DNA from: Amphibalanus amphitrite
Lineage: Eukaryota; Arthropoda; Thecostraca; Balanomorpha; Balanidae
Length of the DNA stretch: 64,000 bases
Direction: 5' to 3'
NCBI RefSeq assembly: GCF_019059575.1
Contig: NW_024881674.1
Span: 62,001-126,000 of the forward strand
How positions within the stretch are numbered: the stretch's first letter is position 1; each line of letters begins with the position of its first letter. The notes below the pieces were generated by a model, which searched no databases, was not told the DNA's origin, and saw only the letters and a program-made list of their open reading frames with translations. The position numbers were made by a program, and so were the translations under genes. Positions 12,298 through 27,036 of the stretch are shown here, in pieces.

Positions 12298-12411
12298 TTA
12301 GGCCCCCGTTGCCCGCGCCACTATCACCAAGCGTTCGCCTCAGTTGGCTGTCAGCGGCCGAAACCACTCGCGTCGGCTCGTTTGTAGGGTAGGACGGCCC
12401 CTAAAAAACGC
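12298..12411. repeat. 114-bp direct repeat, copy 2
   Basis: It begins exactly where the 255-bp dispersed repeat ends (12297). The two 114-bp copies therefore bracket a unit of about 360 bp. Confidence 0.85.
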
Positions 12412-12679
12412 CAAATACACCCAATGGAATGAAAAAGTCTTAGGCTAAGCGTCCGCTGCCCAAACCTTTCTCGATCTCTGCTGAGCAGTTAATGGTTTGA
12501 CCACGAATTCGGGCACATGCCGCATGCGGAAAGGTTCCCAGTGTGTTCCGCTGGCGATGCCCGGTCTGTTATTGCGGCATGGCTCTTGGTGGTGATTTTG
12601 GGTCGAACCCTTAGTTAGTGTGAACCGGGGCGGCGAGGGACTCCCTCCACCCCAAGGTCGGCTCCCGTCCTGAGTCAGC

Positions 12680-13450
12680 TGTGACTGGACCCCATACTCC
12701 CCGCACAGTGCCGCCAGTGACTCACTGTCGACCCGCGTGGGGGCGCCGCGACCCACTAATGGAACGTGACCGTGTTCGGGGTGTTCGTTGGTCGTCTGCC
12801 TCTCGTGGCCGCCGGGGGACCAGCGGGGGAGCCGGGTCGTGCGGCGTCGGCTGGTATCAGGTTGCGGCGGGCGGCCCGTCCCGCCGCTGTCGCCTGGTTT
12901 GAGGACCGTGGCGGCCCCACTGTGGGCCTCTGTGGCCCCGCGGACGGTACCGGCAGGCGGGCCCGCGGCTGCCCCGGCGTTGACTGTCTCATCAGCCGGT
13001 CCGGTGTCGTGGCGGTGCCGGGGCTGTGCCAGCGGCCGGCGGCCGGCTCTGGCTCCGCCGATGGCTGTCTTTTCTGACTGGCGGTCGGCGCGGGCGGCCT
13101 TGGGGGGGGGGGGGGGGGGGGAGGGGCGACTGTGGTTCCCGGCGGCCCAGCCTATTTCGTTCGTTGCTATTCCGGTGTGTGTGAAGCCATGCCTGGACGC
13201 ACTGCGGTCAGGGGGGGGGGGGTCCGATCCGATGGTTTTGTCCCCGTGTCGGTCTTGGACCCCCGTGTTCACGGCCTCGGGGTTGCGAAGTTTAGCCCGG
13301 CACGCTTCCCGGCGCCTAAACCGACGTCATCGGTGCTGGCTAAAATGGAATGCCGCGAATCTGGGATCAGTGGCCTGGTTTCGCCTTTGATATCGTGCTG
13401 CAGATTATCTAGTCGTCGGCAGCGGTCCCGTAGACCTATGTTGCGCGCAA
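12680..13450. other. GC-rich island with no recognised gene
   Basis: High GC and CpG with two G-runs (13100-13122, 13211-13221). A 275-codon minus-strand frame and a 200-codon plus-strand frame overlap. Both are proline/arginine/glycine-rich and typical of GC-rich non-coding DNA, and neither shows a domain I recognise. It could be a promoter island. Confidence 0.3.
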
Positions 13451-14465
13451 CTTAGCCGCGGCGTCGGCGGCGGACCCGGTTTACGTGCTCATACGACCGC
13501 ACATACATAAACGAGGTTTGTATGGCCATGTGGCCGTGAATGACTGGTAGAAAAGGTTGTGCATGGATTCCGGTGCTGTGATGGCACCGCACGCAAAGCA
13601 CAGTGCCTCACGGAAAATAGGAACGGTGCATTGTTAGCGTACTTTAAACGCACCTACCCAGGTACCTAAGAATCACGTGCTGTTCATGAGGCCTGTGAGC
13701 ACGGGCGCCGATGACTTTTCTGCCGCTCCGTTCTGGCCTGCGGGATGACGACTTGCATGCCAGCGCATGTGGGGACTCACATTTGGCAGCTGCTCGCACG
13801 GGTTACCGTGGGTGGGCAGGGTTCGCGAAAGTGTCGGCTGCCAGCTTGCCGCAGATTGCAGTGTCGCGACGCTTACTCGGAGTCTCGAGATTGGGGAGCC
13901 GGCAGGCAGCGGCGTAGTCGGTGTAGTTGTGTCCGGGCATGATCTTGCATGCATTTTGTCTGTGCTTGCTCGATTCCTGCACTCAGAATGCACTTTGAGA
14001 GCAGTTTGAATAAAGACTCAATTGAGCGCTGAGACCAGCCTCAAATGTGTCTGATTTTAAACGGTTTCAGTAAGGCTTCCTAAGGGCTCATGTACCCGAA
14101 TACTGGATTCAAGCGATACCGAAACTGGGGTTCGGACTAGAAACTGGTTTCATAGTGAGACTAATTTTTTAAAAGCTTGACACCGAAAATAGGTACCGAC
14201 TGAGCTCTGTTTCTGCGATCAATGGCGTTGCTCAGAAAATATTCTCAAAATGTGTGATCTGTTTTGAATCGGGGACATTAGCCCGAAACTGATCTCTGAG
14301 ACCAAAAATGGAGAAACTGTTTTCTCAGTGTGTGCGGATTGTTCGTTCGGTCTCGTCTGCCACCGCTGAGCCCAGTGTTTCAGACATTGGACGAACGAAG
14401 TTCATAGTCTGTCGATAGCTAGATGCCTGTCGAGTTGCAGAGCAGCCGATGCATGACGCAGACCG
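13451..14465. other. No gene seen; part of a diverged duplication
   Basis: The segment 14186-14450 resembles 14800-14990 (shared phrases such as GCCGAAACTGATCTCTGAG and GTCGAGTTGCAGAGCAGCC). This is an old tandem duplication around the minisatellite. Confidence 0.4.
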
Positions 14466-14466
14466 G

Positions 14467-14525
14467 GTGTGTATGTGTGTGTGTGTGTGGGGGGGGTGCG
14501 TGTGTGTGTGTGTGTGCGTGTGTGT
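14467..14525. repeat. (GT)n microsatellite with a G-run
   Basis: TGTG dinucleotide tract interrupted by a run of G. Confidence 0.85.
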
Positions 14526-14530
14526 TAAGC

Positions 14531-14700
14531 GCAAAGTGGCCGAGGCGTCGGCAGCGGACCAGGTGTGTAGTGAAGACAGAGTGGCCGAGGCGTCGGCAGC
14601 GGACCAGGTGTGTAGTGAAGACAGAGTAGCCGAGGCGTCGGCAGCGGACCAGGTGTGTAGTGTAAACAGAGTAGCCGAGGCGTCGGCGCCGGACCGGATG
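14531..14700. repeat. 45-bp minisatellite, about 3.7 copies
   Basis: Units begin GTGGCCGAGGCGTCGGCAGC and repeat every 45 bp, an exact multiple of three. One frame therefore repeats a 15-residue peptide without stops. The same core (GCCGAGGCGTCGGC) forms the large array at 15.5-17.6 kb. Confidence 0.85.
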
Positions 14701-15024
14701 TATGCGTATGTCGATGCAGAAATACGGAGGCGGCCACTTAGAAAATACTTGAGACCTTTTTACAAAGAGACTCCTTGAGTGCTAAACCGAGCCTCCAAGG
14801 TGACTGGCTGAGATGTGTTTCTGCGGCAGCGTATGTCCATCAAGTTGCGTTCGGAAGCGCTTCTCGAAATGCGTGGTCTGTTTTGACAAGGGGCATTATC
14901 CTAAAGCTGGTCTCTGAGGCAAAAAAAAAAGAGATGCTGTTTTCCAGTCCCGGCGAAGAAAAAAAAAAGAATGTCGAGTTGCAGAGCAGCCGAGGCGTCG
15001 GCGGCGAACCTGTTGTATATGTAT

Positions 15025-15083
15025 CTACGTATGTATGTATGTATGTATGTATGTATGTATGTATGTATGTATGTATGTATGTA
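15025..15083. repeat. (GTAT)n microsatellite
   Basis: About 14 uninterrupted tetranucleotide units. Confidence 0.9.
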
Positions 15084-15539
15084 TTCACGTCATAGGGCAC
15101 ATCCCCGTAATTGAGGCTTTCCTGTACCCTGGAGTCGTTAATATAAAACAGACGATCAGTTGGGTCAGCATACACATACATACACATGCACACACGTGCA
15201 CCCACATGCACACATCTAACCAACCCCCCACGTTGCCTCGTCAACAAGTGCTGCTTTATCTCGCTATTGAAGCGGCTCCCAGGCAGGTTTCGTGTCACGC
15301 TTAGCAAGATGTTATATGCGATGACAATAGCGTGTCTGAACTACGCCTGCCAGACTCCAATCGAATCGCCGGCGTGACTAAATGGTCTGCGTTCCGTGTT
15401 GTACGGTACGGCGGTGAACATCTCCACGAGTGACCAGGTCGCCGGCGATCGACTCAGGCTCTGATGTCACTAAAATGCGCTTTAGTAAGCTAAGTGCCTA
15501 CCGTGTTGCAGAGGGCCGAGGTGACGGCGGCGCACCTGG

Positions 15540-17570
15540 CCCTGTAAATTGCAGAGTAGCCGAGGCGTCGGCGGCGGGCCTGATGCGTGTGCATGGGTTG
15601 CAGATTAGCCGAGGCGCCGGTGGCGGACCCGATGTGTGCAGGGGTTACAGTGCAGCCCAGGCGTCGGCGGCGGGCCCGATGTATGTGCATGAGTTGCAGA
15701 GTAGCTGAGGCGTCGGCGGCGGTCCTGATGTACTTACGTGCAAGGGTTGCAGCGTAGCCGAGGCGTCAGTGGCGGACCTGATGCGTGTGCGTGAGTTGCA
15801 GAGTAGCCGAGGCGTCGGCGGCGGGCCTGATGTATGTGCCGTTGCAGAGTAGCCGAGGCGTCGGCGGCGGACCTGATGCATGTGCAGTTGCAGAGAAGCC
15901 GAGGCGTCGGCGGCGGACCTGATGTATGTGCCGTTGCGGAGTAACCGAGGCGTCGGGGGCGGACCTCATGCATGTGTGTGAGTTGCAGAGTAGCCGAGGC
16001 GTCGGCGGCGGACCTCATGTACGTGCGAACATGGGTGGAGAATTGTTTTCAAAGTTGGTATGGCGCCAGTTGCTTGAAACAATACTATCGTGTTTTATTC
16101 TTATCAAACTGAAAACCTTAAATTTCGTAGCTTTTACCCTGAAAAAGTTGGTATGGCATTGCCATACCATCTTTTAAGTTGGTGTGGCGCGTGCCATGCC
16201 TGCCATACCATATTCTCGACCCATGCCGGTGCAGAGTTTATGGGGTGGCTGAGGCTATACGACGGCGAGCCTGATGTGTGTGCATGAGTAGCAGAGGAGC
16301 CGAGGCGTCGGCGGCGGACCTGATGCAAGTGCATGAGTTGCAGAGTAGCCGAGGCGTCGGCGGCGGACCTGATGTATGTGCGTGATTTGCAGAGTAGCCG
16401 AGGCGTCGGCGGCGGACCTGATGTATGTGCGTGATTTGCAGAGTGGCCGGGGCGTTGTCGGCGAACCTGATGTGTGTGCGTGGGTTGCAGAGTAGCCGAG
16501 GCGTCGGTGGCGGACCTGGTGTATGTGCAGTGCAGAGTAGTGATGTCAACTACGGAAAATCGGAATACCGATACCAAACCAAGTACCAACCTAGGGTGCA
16601 TTATACCAACAAATTACCGAACACATTAGGAATCAAATACCAAGTACCGAGTTGGTATCAGTATGGTATCGGTATACCGAAAAGTTGTATCCGAGGACAT
16701 CTCTACTGCAGAGTAGCCGAGGCGTCGGCGGCGGACCTGATGCATGTGGGTGCCGAGGCGTCGGCGGCGGACCTGATGTATGTGCGGTGCAGAGTAGGAC
16801 GTCGACTACGGAAAAATCGGAATACCGATACCAAACCAAGTACCAACCTAGGGTGCATTATACCAACAAAATACCGAACACATTAGGAATCAAATAGCAA
16901 GTACCGAGTTGGTATCAGTATGGTATCGGTATACCGAAAAGTTGTATCCGAGGACATCTCTACTGCAGAGTAGCCGAGGCGTCGGCGGCGGACCTGATGC
17001 ATGTGGGTGCCGAGGCGTCGGCGGCGGACCTGATGTATGTGCGGTGCAGAGTAGGACGTCGACTACGGAAAATCGGAATACCGATACAAAACCAAGTACC
17101 AACCTAGGGTGCATTATACCAACAAAATACCGAACACATTAGGAATCAAATAGCAAGTACCGAGTTGGTATCAGTATGGTATCGGTATACCGAAAAGTTG
17201 TATCCGAGGACATCTCTACTGCAGAGTAGCCGAGGCGTCGGCGGCGGACCTGATGCATGTGCGTGCCGAGGCGTCGGCGGCGGACCTGATGCATGTGCGT
17301 GCCGAGGCGTCGGCGGCGGACCTGATGCATGTGCGTGCCGAGGCGTCGGCGGCGGACCTGATGTATGTGCGTGCCGAGGCGTCGGCGGCGGACCTGATGC
17401 ATGTGCATGAGTATTTATGTGCGTGAGTTGCAGAGTAGCCGAGGCGTCGGCAGCGGGCTTGATGTATGTGCAGTGCGGAGTAGCCGGGGCGTCGGACGCA
17501 TTGCAGTTGCAGAGTAGCCGAGGGGTCGGCGGCGGACCTGATGTGTGTGCATGAGTTGTAGGGTGGCCGG
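15540..17570. repeat. Long GC-rich minisatellite array with a higher-order repeat
   Basis: More than 25 units share the core GCCGAGGCGTCGGCGGCGGA followed by CCTGATG and a TATGTGC-like spacer, with unit lengths of about 35-50 bp. Between 16545 and about 17215 the units sit inside a higher-order repeat. Its starts at 16545, 16801 and 17058 give a period of 256-257 bp, and it includes a unique segment with the palindrome GGTATCGGTATACC. Confidence 0.9.
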
Positions 17571-18015
17571 AACCAGGTGTTTTGTGTGTATCGCGTCGCA
17601 GGTTGGGGTGCCGCGTTGCACGACCCTTCAAAGCGTGCCTACCAGGCTCCCCGGTTTCCTTTACGATTGTGTGTGCGCTTAGTATGCCTCTGAATAGATG
17701 CGCGTCAGTCGCCTGGGAACCATCCTCATGGTGGCGCCGCGTCAGTCGCCGGGCAACCATCCTCGTGGTGTCGCCGCCAAGGAACCGCACTCCGCTGTAC
17801 GTACCCCCGAGCCGTGCTCGATACGCCTCACCTGCCGTGCCGGCGTTAGTGTGCCTGACCATAGAATCCTTGTAGCCGTTGGTACTCCCCACAGCTTTCC
17901 TGGCTCCCTTCTCGCTCGCTCTCCGCTCCACTCGCCGGCGGCCATGTCGGCGTTAAGGAGTGCGTGATCGGATAATCCTCGTAGCCGTTGGCACTCCACA
18001 CGGATTCCTTAGCTC

Positions 18016-18270
18016 ACTTCTCGCCCACTCTCTGCTTCACTCGCCGTCCGTCGCAGTCGACGACTGCCGTTCGCGCCTCTCGGCTCTGCTGCCAGCGGCG
18101 CGCCCGTTCCTACACTCCCCTTCGCACCACCCCTAGTCAGGGTCTGCTCCGCGTCTGTCGGCGGGGTGATTTATCTGTCTCCGACCCCCGTCTCCCTTTG
18201 CTCCGGTCACGTTCAGTGGCGCCCGGGCAGGGTCCTAACCTTCCATAGCCGCGTCGCCGCTATGAGTTGA
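18016..18270. repeat. 255-bp dispersed repeat, copy 2
   Basis: Same 255 bases as 12043-12297. The sequence just upstream (about 17860-18015) is a diverged partial duplicate of the unit's first part. Confidence 0.8.
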
Positions 18271-20511
18271 GTAGGTACCGTGGCTGATATGGTGAACAAA
18301 TGAAGTGAAATAAAAAGAAAGTGCACTGCTATGGCCGTAATTCTAAACTCCGCCTGTAAAGGCGGGGAAGTTGACGCAACCGTTCTTCAGCGTTTTGTTA
18401 GCTGACTGTCGCACGTTTTGTCGGAGTCTGCTGAAATGTTCAGCATTCTTTAAGGCATTCCTTGCTGGCCTGGTACAAAAAAAGAGTAAGCTGAGAAACG
18501 AAGATTTAATAATTAATTTTTACCTTCCATGACTAGAGCCAAATATTGATCCATGCCATGGTGAAAGTCTGTGCCCATGTGAGACATCTCCGCTACATTA
18601 ATCGCTGATTTTTTTTTTATCGCTACGACGCTTCATTTGGAACGACGGCGTCGTACCTGAGCCGATACCAATAGATCGAAGGCCACAGTATAGCTTCATT
18701 GCGGAGAAGAGCTGCTCGGTTTGAGATGGGCAACAAATAAACTTAGGTCGCTATGACCGAGAGCAACTTGTGATGTGAAATCGAAGTCTATTTTGATTTA
18801 ACTTCATGTATAGAACCAAAAGATACGTAAAATTAGTCAACACAGGTGCGTGCCTGAGTTATCACCAACGTCATGGCAAGCCATGGCTCATTGCTAATGT
18901 ACATTTGCTGAGATACATTTGTATGTACATTTCCGGAGTCGAAGTCTAGGCAGCTTCGACGACTCTGACTCCGACTCCTGCGTCGTTGATGCGACTCCAG
19001 GTGACTCCGACTCCGACTTGAAACCCTGCTTATGGTGTTTTTCTGCAAGCTGGTCCCGCTTGTTAATCTCAGTTGCTCTGATAAAGGCATCAATCATATC
19101 AAACGCACAATTTGTTTTGTACCAGATCGCAGCGTGCAGATATAAAATCTGACATTTTTATCAGTCAATTATCATGACGCGTTGCGAACACTCGTGCTGA
19201 ATGCTGCCACTCGATCAATGCAGCATGCCCCAGTATGCAATTAGACCTGAAGCCTGGATAATTTGTTTTGCCAGACTGAATATACCTGACACCAGTGTTT
19301 GCACGGGGTCATATAACCAGTACCCCTGCACAGAAGCTCTAGCCTTGGCATGCATCGCATGTAATCGCTGGAAATGGAGGGCCGCCATGCTACATAGACA
19401 TGCAGTATATGGATGCACGGCTTCTGTACGGCGAAGTTACAGCGTTTGCTGTAAATGGGGTTCCCCCATCACTTAAATGGCACATTTCGTCACGGTCTGG
19501 GATCAAATGAGCTTCGATTAGTCGCGGTCCGAGTCTACAGCTGAAGTAGCTTTCGGACACTCAACATATCTACCTAAACATGGGATTGAATGGATTTTCA
19601 TGTAGAGCTTTCTTGGATTTGGTGATGATTTTTAGGCGCTACGCTACAAAACTTTGGTATTGAAACATTGGTTTGGTTTGATCCATATAACATAATTTTC
19701 AGTGCGAAAAAGGTCATTTTGCAGTGGCGGATTGGAACCAGAAGCCTGTACGCAGTTCCATTTGTTTCGTAGATTAGGGATTTGTGATGAGGGTGCTCCG
19801 TTTCTAACGTTTTGTCAACTAAAGTTGCTTATGATTCATGTCCCTCAAAATATGCCAAGGCATTCGTAATACAAAGTTAAGACGAGCTCCATCTTCGAAG
19901 GCATTTTTAGGCTTCTACCTATCTTAGCGCCATTGATCAATCAACGATTAAAAGATTAAAAATTGCTTGATTATGAATGCACCGTCCTATACTCGCCTCG
20001 CTCCGATTTCTTATATGATGATCGACTGTTGGTGACACGCAGCCACTCATCCACGAACGCAAAGGATGATCTGGGTGAGAGCGTTTTTAAGGTCTCTTGT
20101 ACGGAGGCTGCTGAAAGGATAGACCTGCGATGTGACGGCTGGACCTAAACTTTCTATGCATATTATCTTTGAAGTTAAAGTAATGATGTTCTTATTTAAA
20201 TTAGACTGCGACCAATAGGTATGATTGATTTGCTTCCTAAGCCATGTCGTTACTATAGTGTTGGCTGTAATTCATTTCTTATATATGTAATTGTAGTCTA
20301 ACTGGGTGACTTTAATGCAAGGTTTTAATTCAAACGCATTATCTCATCACATTCTGTAAGATTTGCGAATTATTATTAAGCCCATCGGAAAATGTTAACC
20401 TCACCACTTCCATGCTGCACCACATTCTTTGACATCGGTCAAATTGATCACAGTTACGGATCCTAGCGTCCCCTTCATTACCCCTCCCCTCCCCCTGCAC
20501 ACCCCCCGCAG
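18271..20511. other. No gene seen
   Basis: AT-rich DNA with no ORF of recognisable family. A local inverted cluster of GACTCC/GGAGTC motifs lies at 18936-19020. Confidence 0.4.
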
Positions 20512-22363
20512 CGCTCTACCTCCACACTACTCTGCCGCTGATGGCTGACCGGCCTCCACTAGAGTTCTGCACGGCTGCAATTTTCCACAGCCTAGCCGCC
20601 CCGCAGCCGTGGCTCCACAGCCACAGCCGCCCACAGCCGTGGCAAACTGTGGGCAGCCAGCCGTCAGCCGGCCGTTGATACTTTCAATGAAATGCAACCA
20701 AATAGTATATACTAAGTTGTTTTTAGTTGAAACATATAGCCAAAGGCACATTGCAATGGGCTATAGATTCTCAAGCTCATGAAGCATCATAGGTTAAGTG
20801 GTTGTGTATCTGGCTTTAGGCCGAAGGCCTGAAGCCTGATGCGCAATGCATGCCTACACAAGCCCTTGCAAGTTGTTAAGAAAGATGGGTAGGTAGGTAC
20901 CTACATCAACAGAAAACATAAACAACAAACCAGAATAGAAGCACTAGCAGTGTAGACATCTAATGCCAAATCCTGAAGCATGGTTGTGGGACAGAACAAC
21001 AGACCCTGATGCTTTTCATTATCAATGTTAGGTATGGAAAATGAAACTGAAGTTGATGGACTGTCAAACAGTGATTGTCTAAGTCAAAACTCTTGCTTCT
21101 TTCTTACCTTGCATATTTTCTGGGGTGTGATATGCCAGGCTTGAAGCAGCCTTCCGAGCAAGTCTCAAACTGATTTGATATGCAAGGCATCAAAACACTA
21201 GTGAGCATCCAAGAAAGAAAAACATTCATCTAGTTTGATTTTTCCAAATAATGATCTTCGCTCAAATCCCCAAGGACGTGCGAGCCACAATTACCTGTTT
21301 CAATCAAAAATTTTACTTGAGTTTTTAATGACGTCAATAGAAAGGAAGTGGCAATAAATTGTTTTGTTTCACTATAAACAGCCATAAAAATTATAATTTT
21401 TTAAATAATAACGCTATGCAGTTAAAAACTTGCTCTAAAACAAAGATCAAGTATCAAATTTTTACATTTCTAGAAGAAGACGTCATTTTGTTAGTAAAGT
21501 CAACAGCTCGCGTAAGAAATATTGTGTTCAGGGTTTTCACCGTCATGTGAATTACGTGTTCAGGGTTTTCACCATCATGTGAATTAACCGTAAGTAAGGT
21601 TCATGCTCACTTATAATCTAATTCCATTGGCTTCATTGATCGGCATTTTCTGTTAGCGGTCACTCACACACCAGTTAGAACATAAAGCGCCAGTTTTATA
21701 TTTTGTAATTGGACTTGCCGAAAATCCAGAAATTCATCTAAGAGGTATTTTAGATAATATTTTATGAAGCCTTTACCTGCCTTTACCTAGGCATGATTTC
21801 TTTTTCTATTACCTGAAAGAATTATTGAACGCTCGTCTTCAATAGCTGTAAGGTGCTCTCCTAATGACCAGGTGAGATTGATTTGAGAGGGATGTGACAA
21901 TGCAACATGTTGCATTTTCTGAAACTGTCAAGCTCTTGATAATGAAGGAACAATTGGTACCTATTATTAGTATTCTGTACCAGAGTGCAAACTCCCCTAC
22001 AGCAAATGGTAAAACCATTACAGGTTCTCAAAGGCTTCACCACTTTCAATGTTGCTGGGCATCCTTTGCATGATTTTTACAGGCTATACTGCTTATCAGA
22101 ATGTAAGATTAAGGATTTAAAATTTTATATTTGAGTACTTAAGATTGAGCTTGAAATCTCACAGCCGTGGCCACAGCCGTAGCCGTGTTCTTGGAGATAT
22201 TTGCAGCCGCCCCGGCCCACAGCCGTGGGGCTGCAGCCAGCCGCGGCTGCAGCCGGCCGGTGCAGACCTCTAGCCTCCACAGTGCCCGGGGCAATCTAAC
22301 GCTGTCCTTCCTGACAGCCGGGCTGTGCCGCTCGCCCCTGAGGTGCCCGAACCACGACAGTGA
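20512..22363 (+). pseudogene. Possible exon interrupted by the hAT element
   Basis: A strong pyrimidine tract ends in CCCCCCGCAG|CG at 20511. If the hAT element and one target copy are ignored, one plus-strand frame is open from 20514 through the insertion point to a TGA at 22361-22363 (about 45 codons). The other two frames close early. The encoded residues match no family I know, and in GC-rich sequence an open run this short is only weak evidence. It could equally be non-coding. Confidence 0.2.
20560..22272. mobile_element. Non-autonomous hAT-type transposon (1713 bp)
   Basis: Direct copies of GCCTCCAC flank the element at 20552-20559 and 22273-22280, an 8-bp duplication typical of hAT elements. 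The ends are TAGAGTTCTGCAC on the left and TAGAGGTCTGCAC (inverted) on the right. Both subterminal regions carry repeated CAGCCGTGGC motifs (about 20570-20670 and 22160-22260), as expected of transposase-binding sites. The AT-rich interior has no transposase ORF, so mobilisation would need a partner in trans. Confidence 0.8.
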
Positions 22364-22366
22364 ATC

Positions 22367-24802
<2,436 letters not shown>

Positions 24803-25120
24803 TTAGGCCGGGTCCACGGGGACCTCTGTGACGGCAACAGATGATGCATGACGCGTGTAGAGACGCACTCCGACACGGTGTGAACGGCTCTTCAGTGGTA
24901 ACGGCTCGTGACTGATGGGGACGGCACGCCACCGCTGCCGGGTGACAGGGATGCCTCCTTCTTCGCCAGTGGAGGTTCCGCTGATGGTGGCGTTTGTCAC
25001 CTGAATTGGCTGTGTCGGCCCCAGGCTGGGAGGCGCCAGAAACGGAACGCTGAGATTGGGAGACGTGTTTTCCGGAAAGGATAACGGGCAAAATTGAGGG
25101 CGTATTGAGGGTATTATATG
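24803..25120 (-). CDS. Candidate terminal exon of an unrecognised gene
   Basis: On the minus strand a splice-acceptor-like ATCATCACAG at 25121 precedes a phase-0 frame of 105 codons ending in TAA at 24803-24805. Codons are mostly G/C-ending in the middle and C-terminal half, although the surrounding DNA is AT-rich. The segment IQVTNATISGTSTGEEGG and the following TRQRWRAVPISHEPLPL contain one N-glycosylation site and no hydrophobic segment. A GC-rich first-exon-like block with a minus-strand donor lies 1.9 kb upstream (27037), which would fit one gene. I do not recognise the protein. Confidence 0.35.
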   Translation of the reverse strand, partial: HIIPSIRPQFCPLSFPENTSPNLSVPFLAPPSLGPTQPIQVTNATISGTSTGEEGGIPVTRQRWRAVPISHEPLPLKSRSHRVGVRLYTRHASSVAVTEVPVDPA

Positions 25121-27036
25121 CTGTGATGATTTTATTTTGTTCCAATGCGCAATAGCGACACGGTCACAGACGATGCAATGGCTTCGTCTCGTTGGAAGAA
25201 CTTGTGAACCAATTCAGGATCTAAGTTCTATCGGCGATTGAGAAACGCTTGATCTAACACCAAGGGTATGGATTCCAGCTAAATGTTGTGGTTGGCAAAT
25301 GGCCAAGTTCTGTGTACACCGGAAATTGATTTCGGGCAAAGGGCATTGTGAAACCTGCTTACAGCATCAACAACCAAATCTTATTTCAAACGAGCTGGTA
25401 GAATCGAGGATTGCTCAATTTCTATCCCGCCTGAACTCAAGAAAGTGGTGACAAATTACCTACACATTGCGTGAAAGTGCAATGGCTTTCTTTCACGACT
25501 AAAATGCGTCTGATTTCGAGCAGCGGCTGCTGAGATGGCGTACGTATCCGGTCACGAGCGGACCTAAAGGTCAGTGGGCCCCAGTGGACTAGCAGGAAAT
25601 GATCGCGACCACTGCACTGGGACGAACACGTTCTCACTGGATGAATGCTGTAGCGACGTGAGTTCAAAAAAATGGTTAAGTGTCGACAGCGCATAGAACT
25701 GTATCTACTATAGCTGCTCAGTGCTCATCTTTTCAAATAGAACTGTATCAGTTTAACTGTATAGGCATTTCTTTTAAGAATTCAGCTGTTCAGATCAGTG
25801 CGTTCTATTTTCACATTCACTTCTCAAAACCAGTGTGCATGATAAATAGCAGACTGTTGATTTTGGAAACTCAGTTGATTTTGGAGTTTCCTTCTACCAA
25901 GGAAACTCCAAATCATTGATATTGTTCCAATAAAACATGGGCTTGCGTAATACAGTGGCTGGTTTTACAAATGTACCTATGTAACTACATCTAACAACAA
26001 GTTAATGCTTTGTTTACCTTACAATAGTCAACGCCAAAACTGATAAACAACTTTTATATCCATCAGCGCCCAGAATATTGCACCAAATTTATGTTTAGCA
26101 TCACTCTAGGAAGTCTTACAACATACTGTACTTGTGAGGTTGGACATTCAAGGTCCTGGCTTAGCTCCCTTGTTGTTTTGTATGATTTACTTGCATCATT
26201 TGTCGGTGACAGAGCTATCTGGGCAGCCTATGGTGATACGAAGACAAGTCATTCATTTGTCTCCGAGTTTTCTGAAATAAAGACCGTTGAATAAAAGCAT
26301 AGCAGTGGCATCCACTGTAACGAAGCTAAAATAAAAGCAGATTAGAGCATTAAGCTCTTAATAAACTTGTGATGATCATTGTATTTTTAAAATAAAAAGA
26401 CGATTACGGATTATTGTGATATTGAGATTTTGACTGGCGTCTGAGAAACACTGCTTTGTAAGTTTTTTGGGCGTATGGTCATTGAATTTGTGCTTTCTAT
26501 GCTGAGCAATGACGCAATGAATTAATGATTGAAAGACAAACTGCAAGAATTTGTTCTTGAAAATTTAATTAAGCTTGATTTGCTTGAGGCCCTAGCCTAA
26601 TTTTGTACAAAATGATGAGACATTTGCCAGGAAAAGTGACACCTTTCTAACGTCAGTACCTAATGGAAAAATACAAAACGCAAAATTCACTGCATGCAAA
26701 GTTAACAAATAATTTTTTGAATTTTTCATACGCTGGATAATAATAAAACAAAATATTAGAGAATGTGGTGGAGATAGCTGAATATGACTTACTGTCGATT
26801 AGCTGGCTGAAAGCTGGCCGGTTGGCTTTATCAGTCTGTTATTGCCAAGTCAGCATCCCCAAATCACCTTCAGCTGGTTTATGATCGGTATAACTGCTCG
26901 TCCGTCCTCAAATCTCTTTACCAACGACCAGATATTTTCTAAAATGAGTTTCTCGGCACTAAATTTCAACAACAAAATCGTAAAAGATACAATTCCCAAC
27001 AAACATTCTGTTTGATGTTTATATAGACTCACTTAC
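25121..27036. other. No gene seen apart from the hairpin
   Basis: AT-rich; it could be intron of the minus-strand candidate gene. Confidence 0.3.
25880..25912. repeat. Perfect 14-bp hairpin
   Basis: TTTGGAGTTTCCTT and its exact reverse complement are separated by CTACC. Confidence 0.7.

Noticed and set aside
12445..13272. 275-codon minus-strand ORF
   Set aside because: Proline/arginine/glycine-rich in a CpG-dense block with an equally long ORF opposite. No domain, start context or splice signal supports it.
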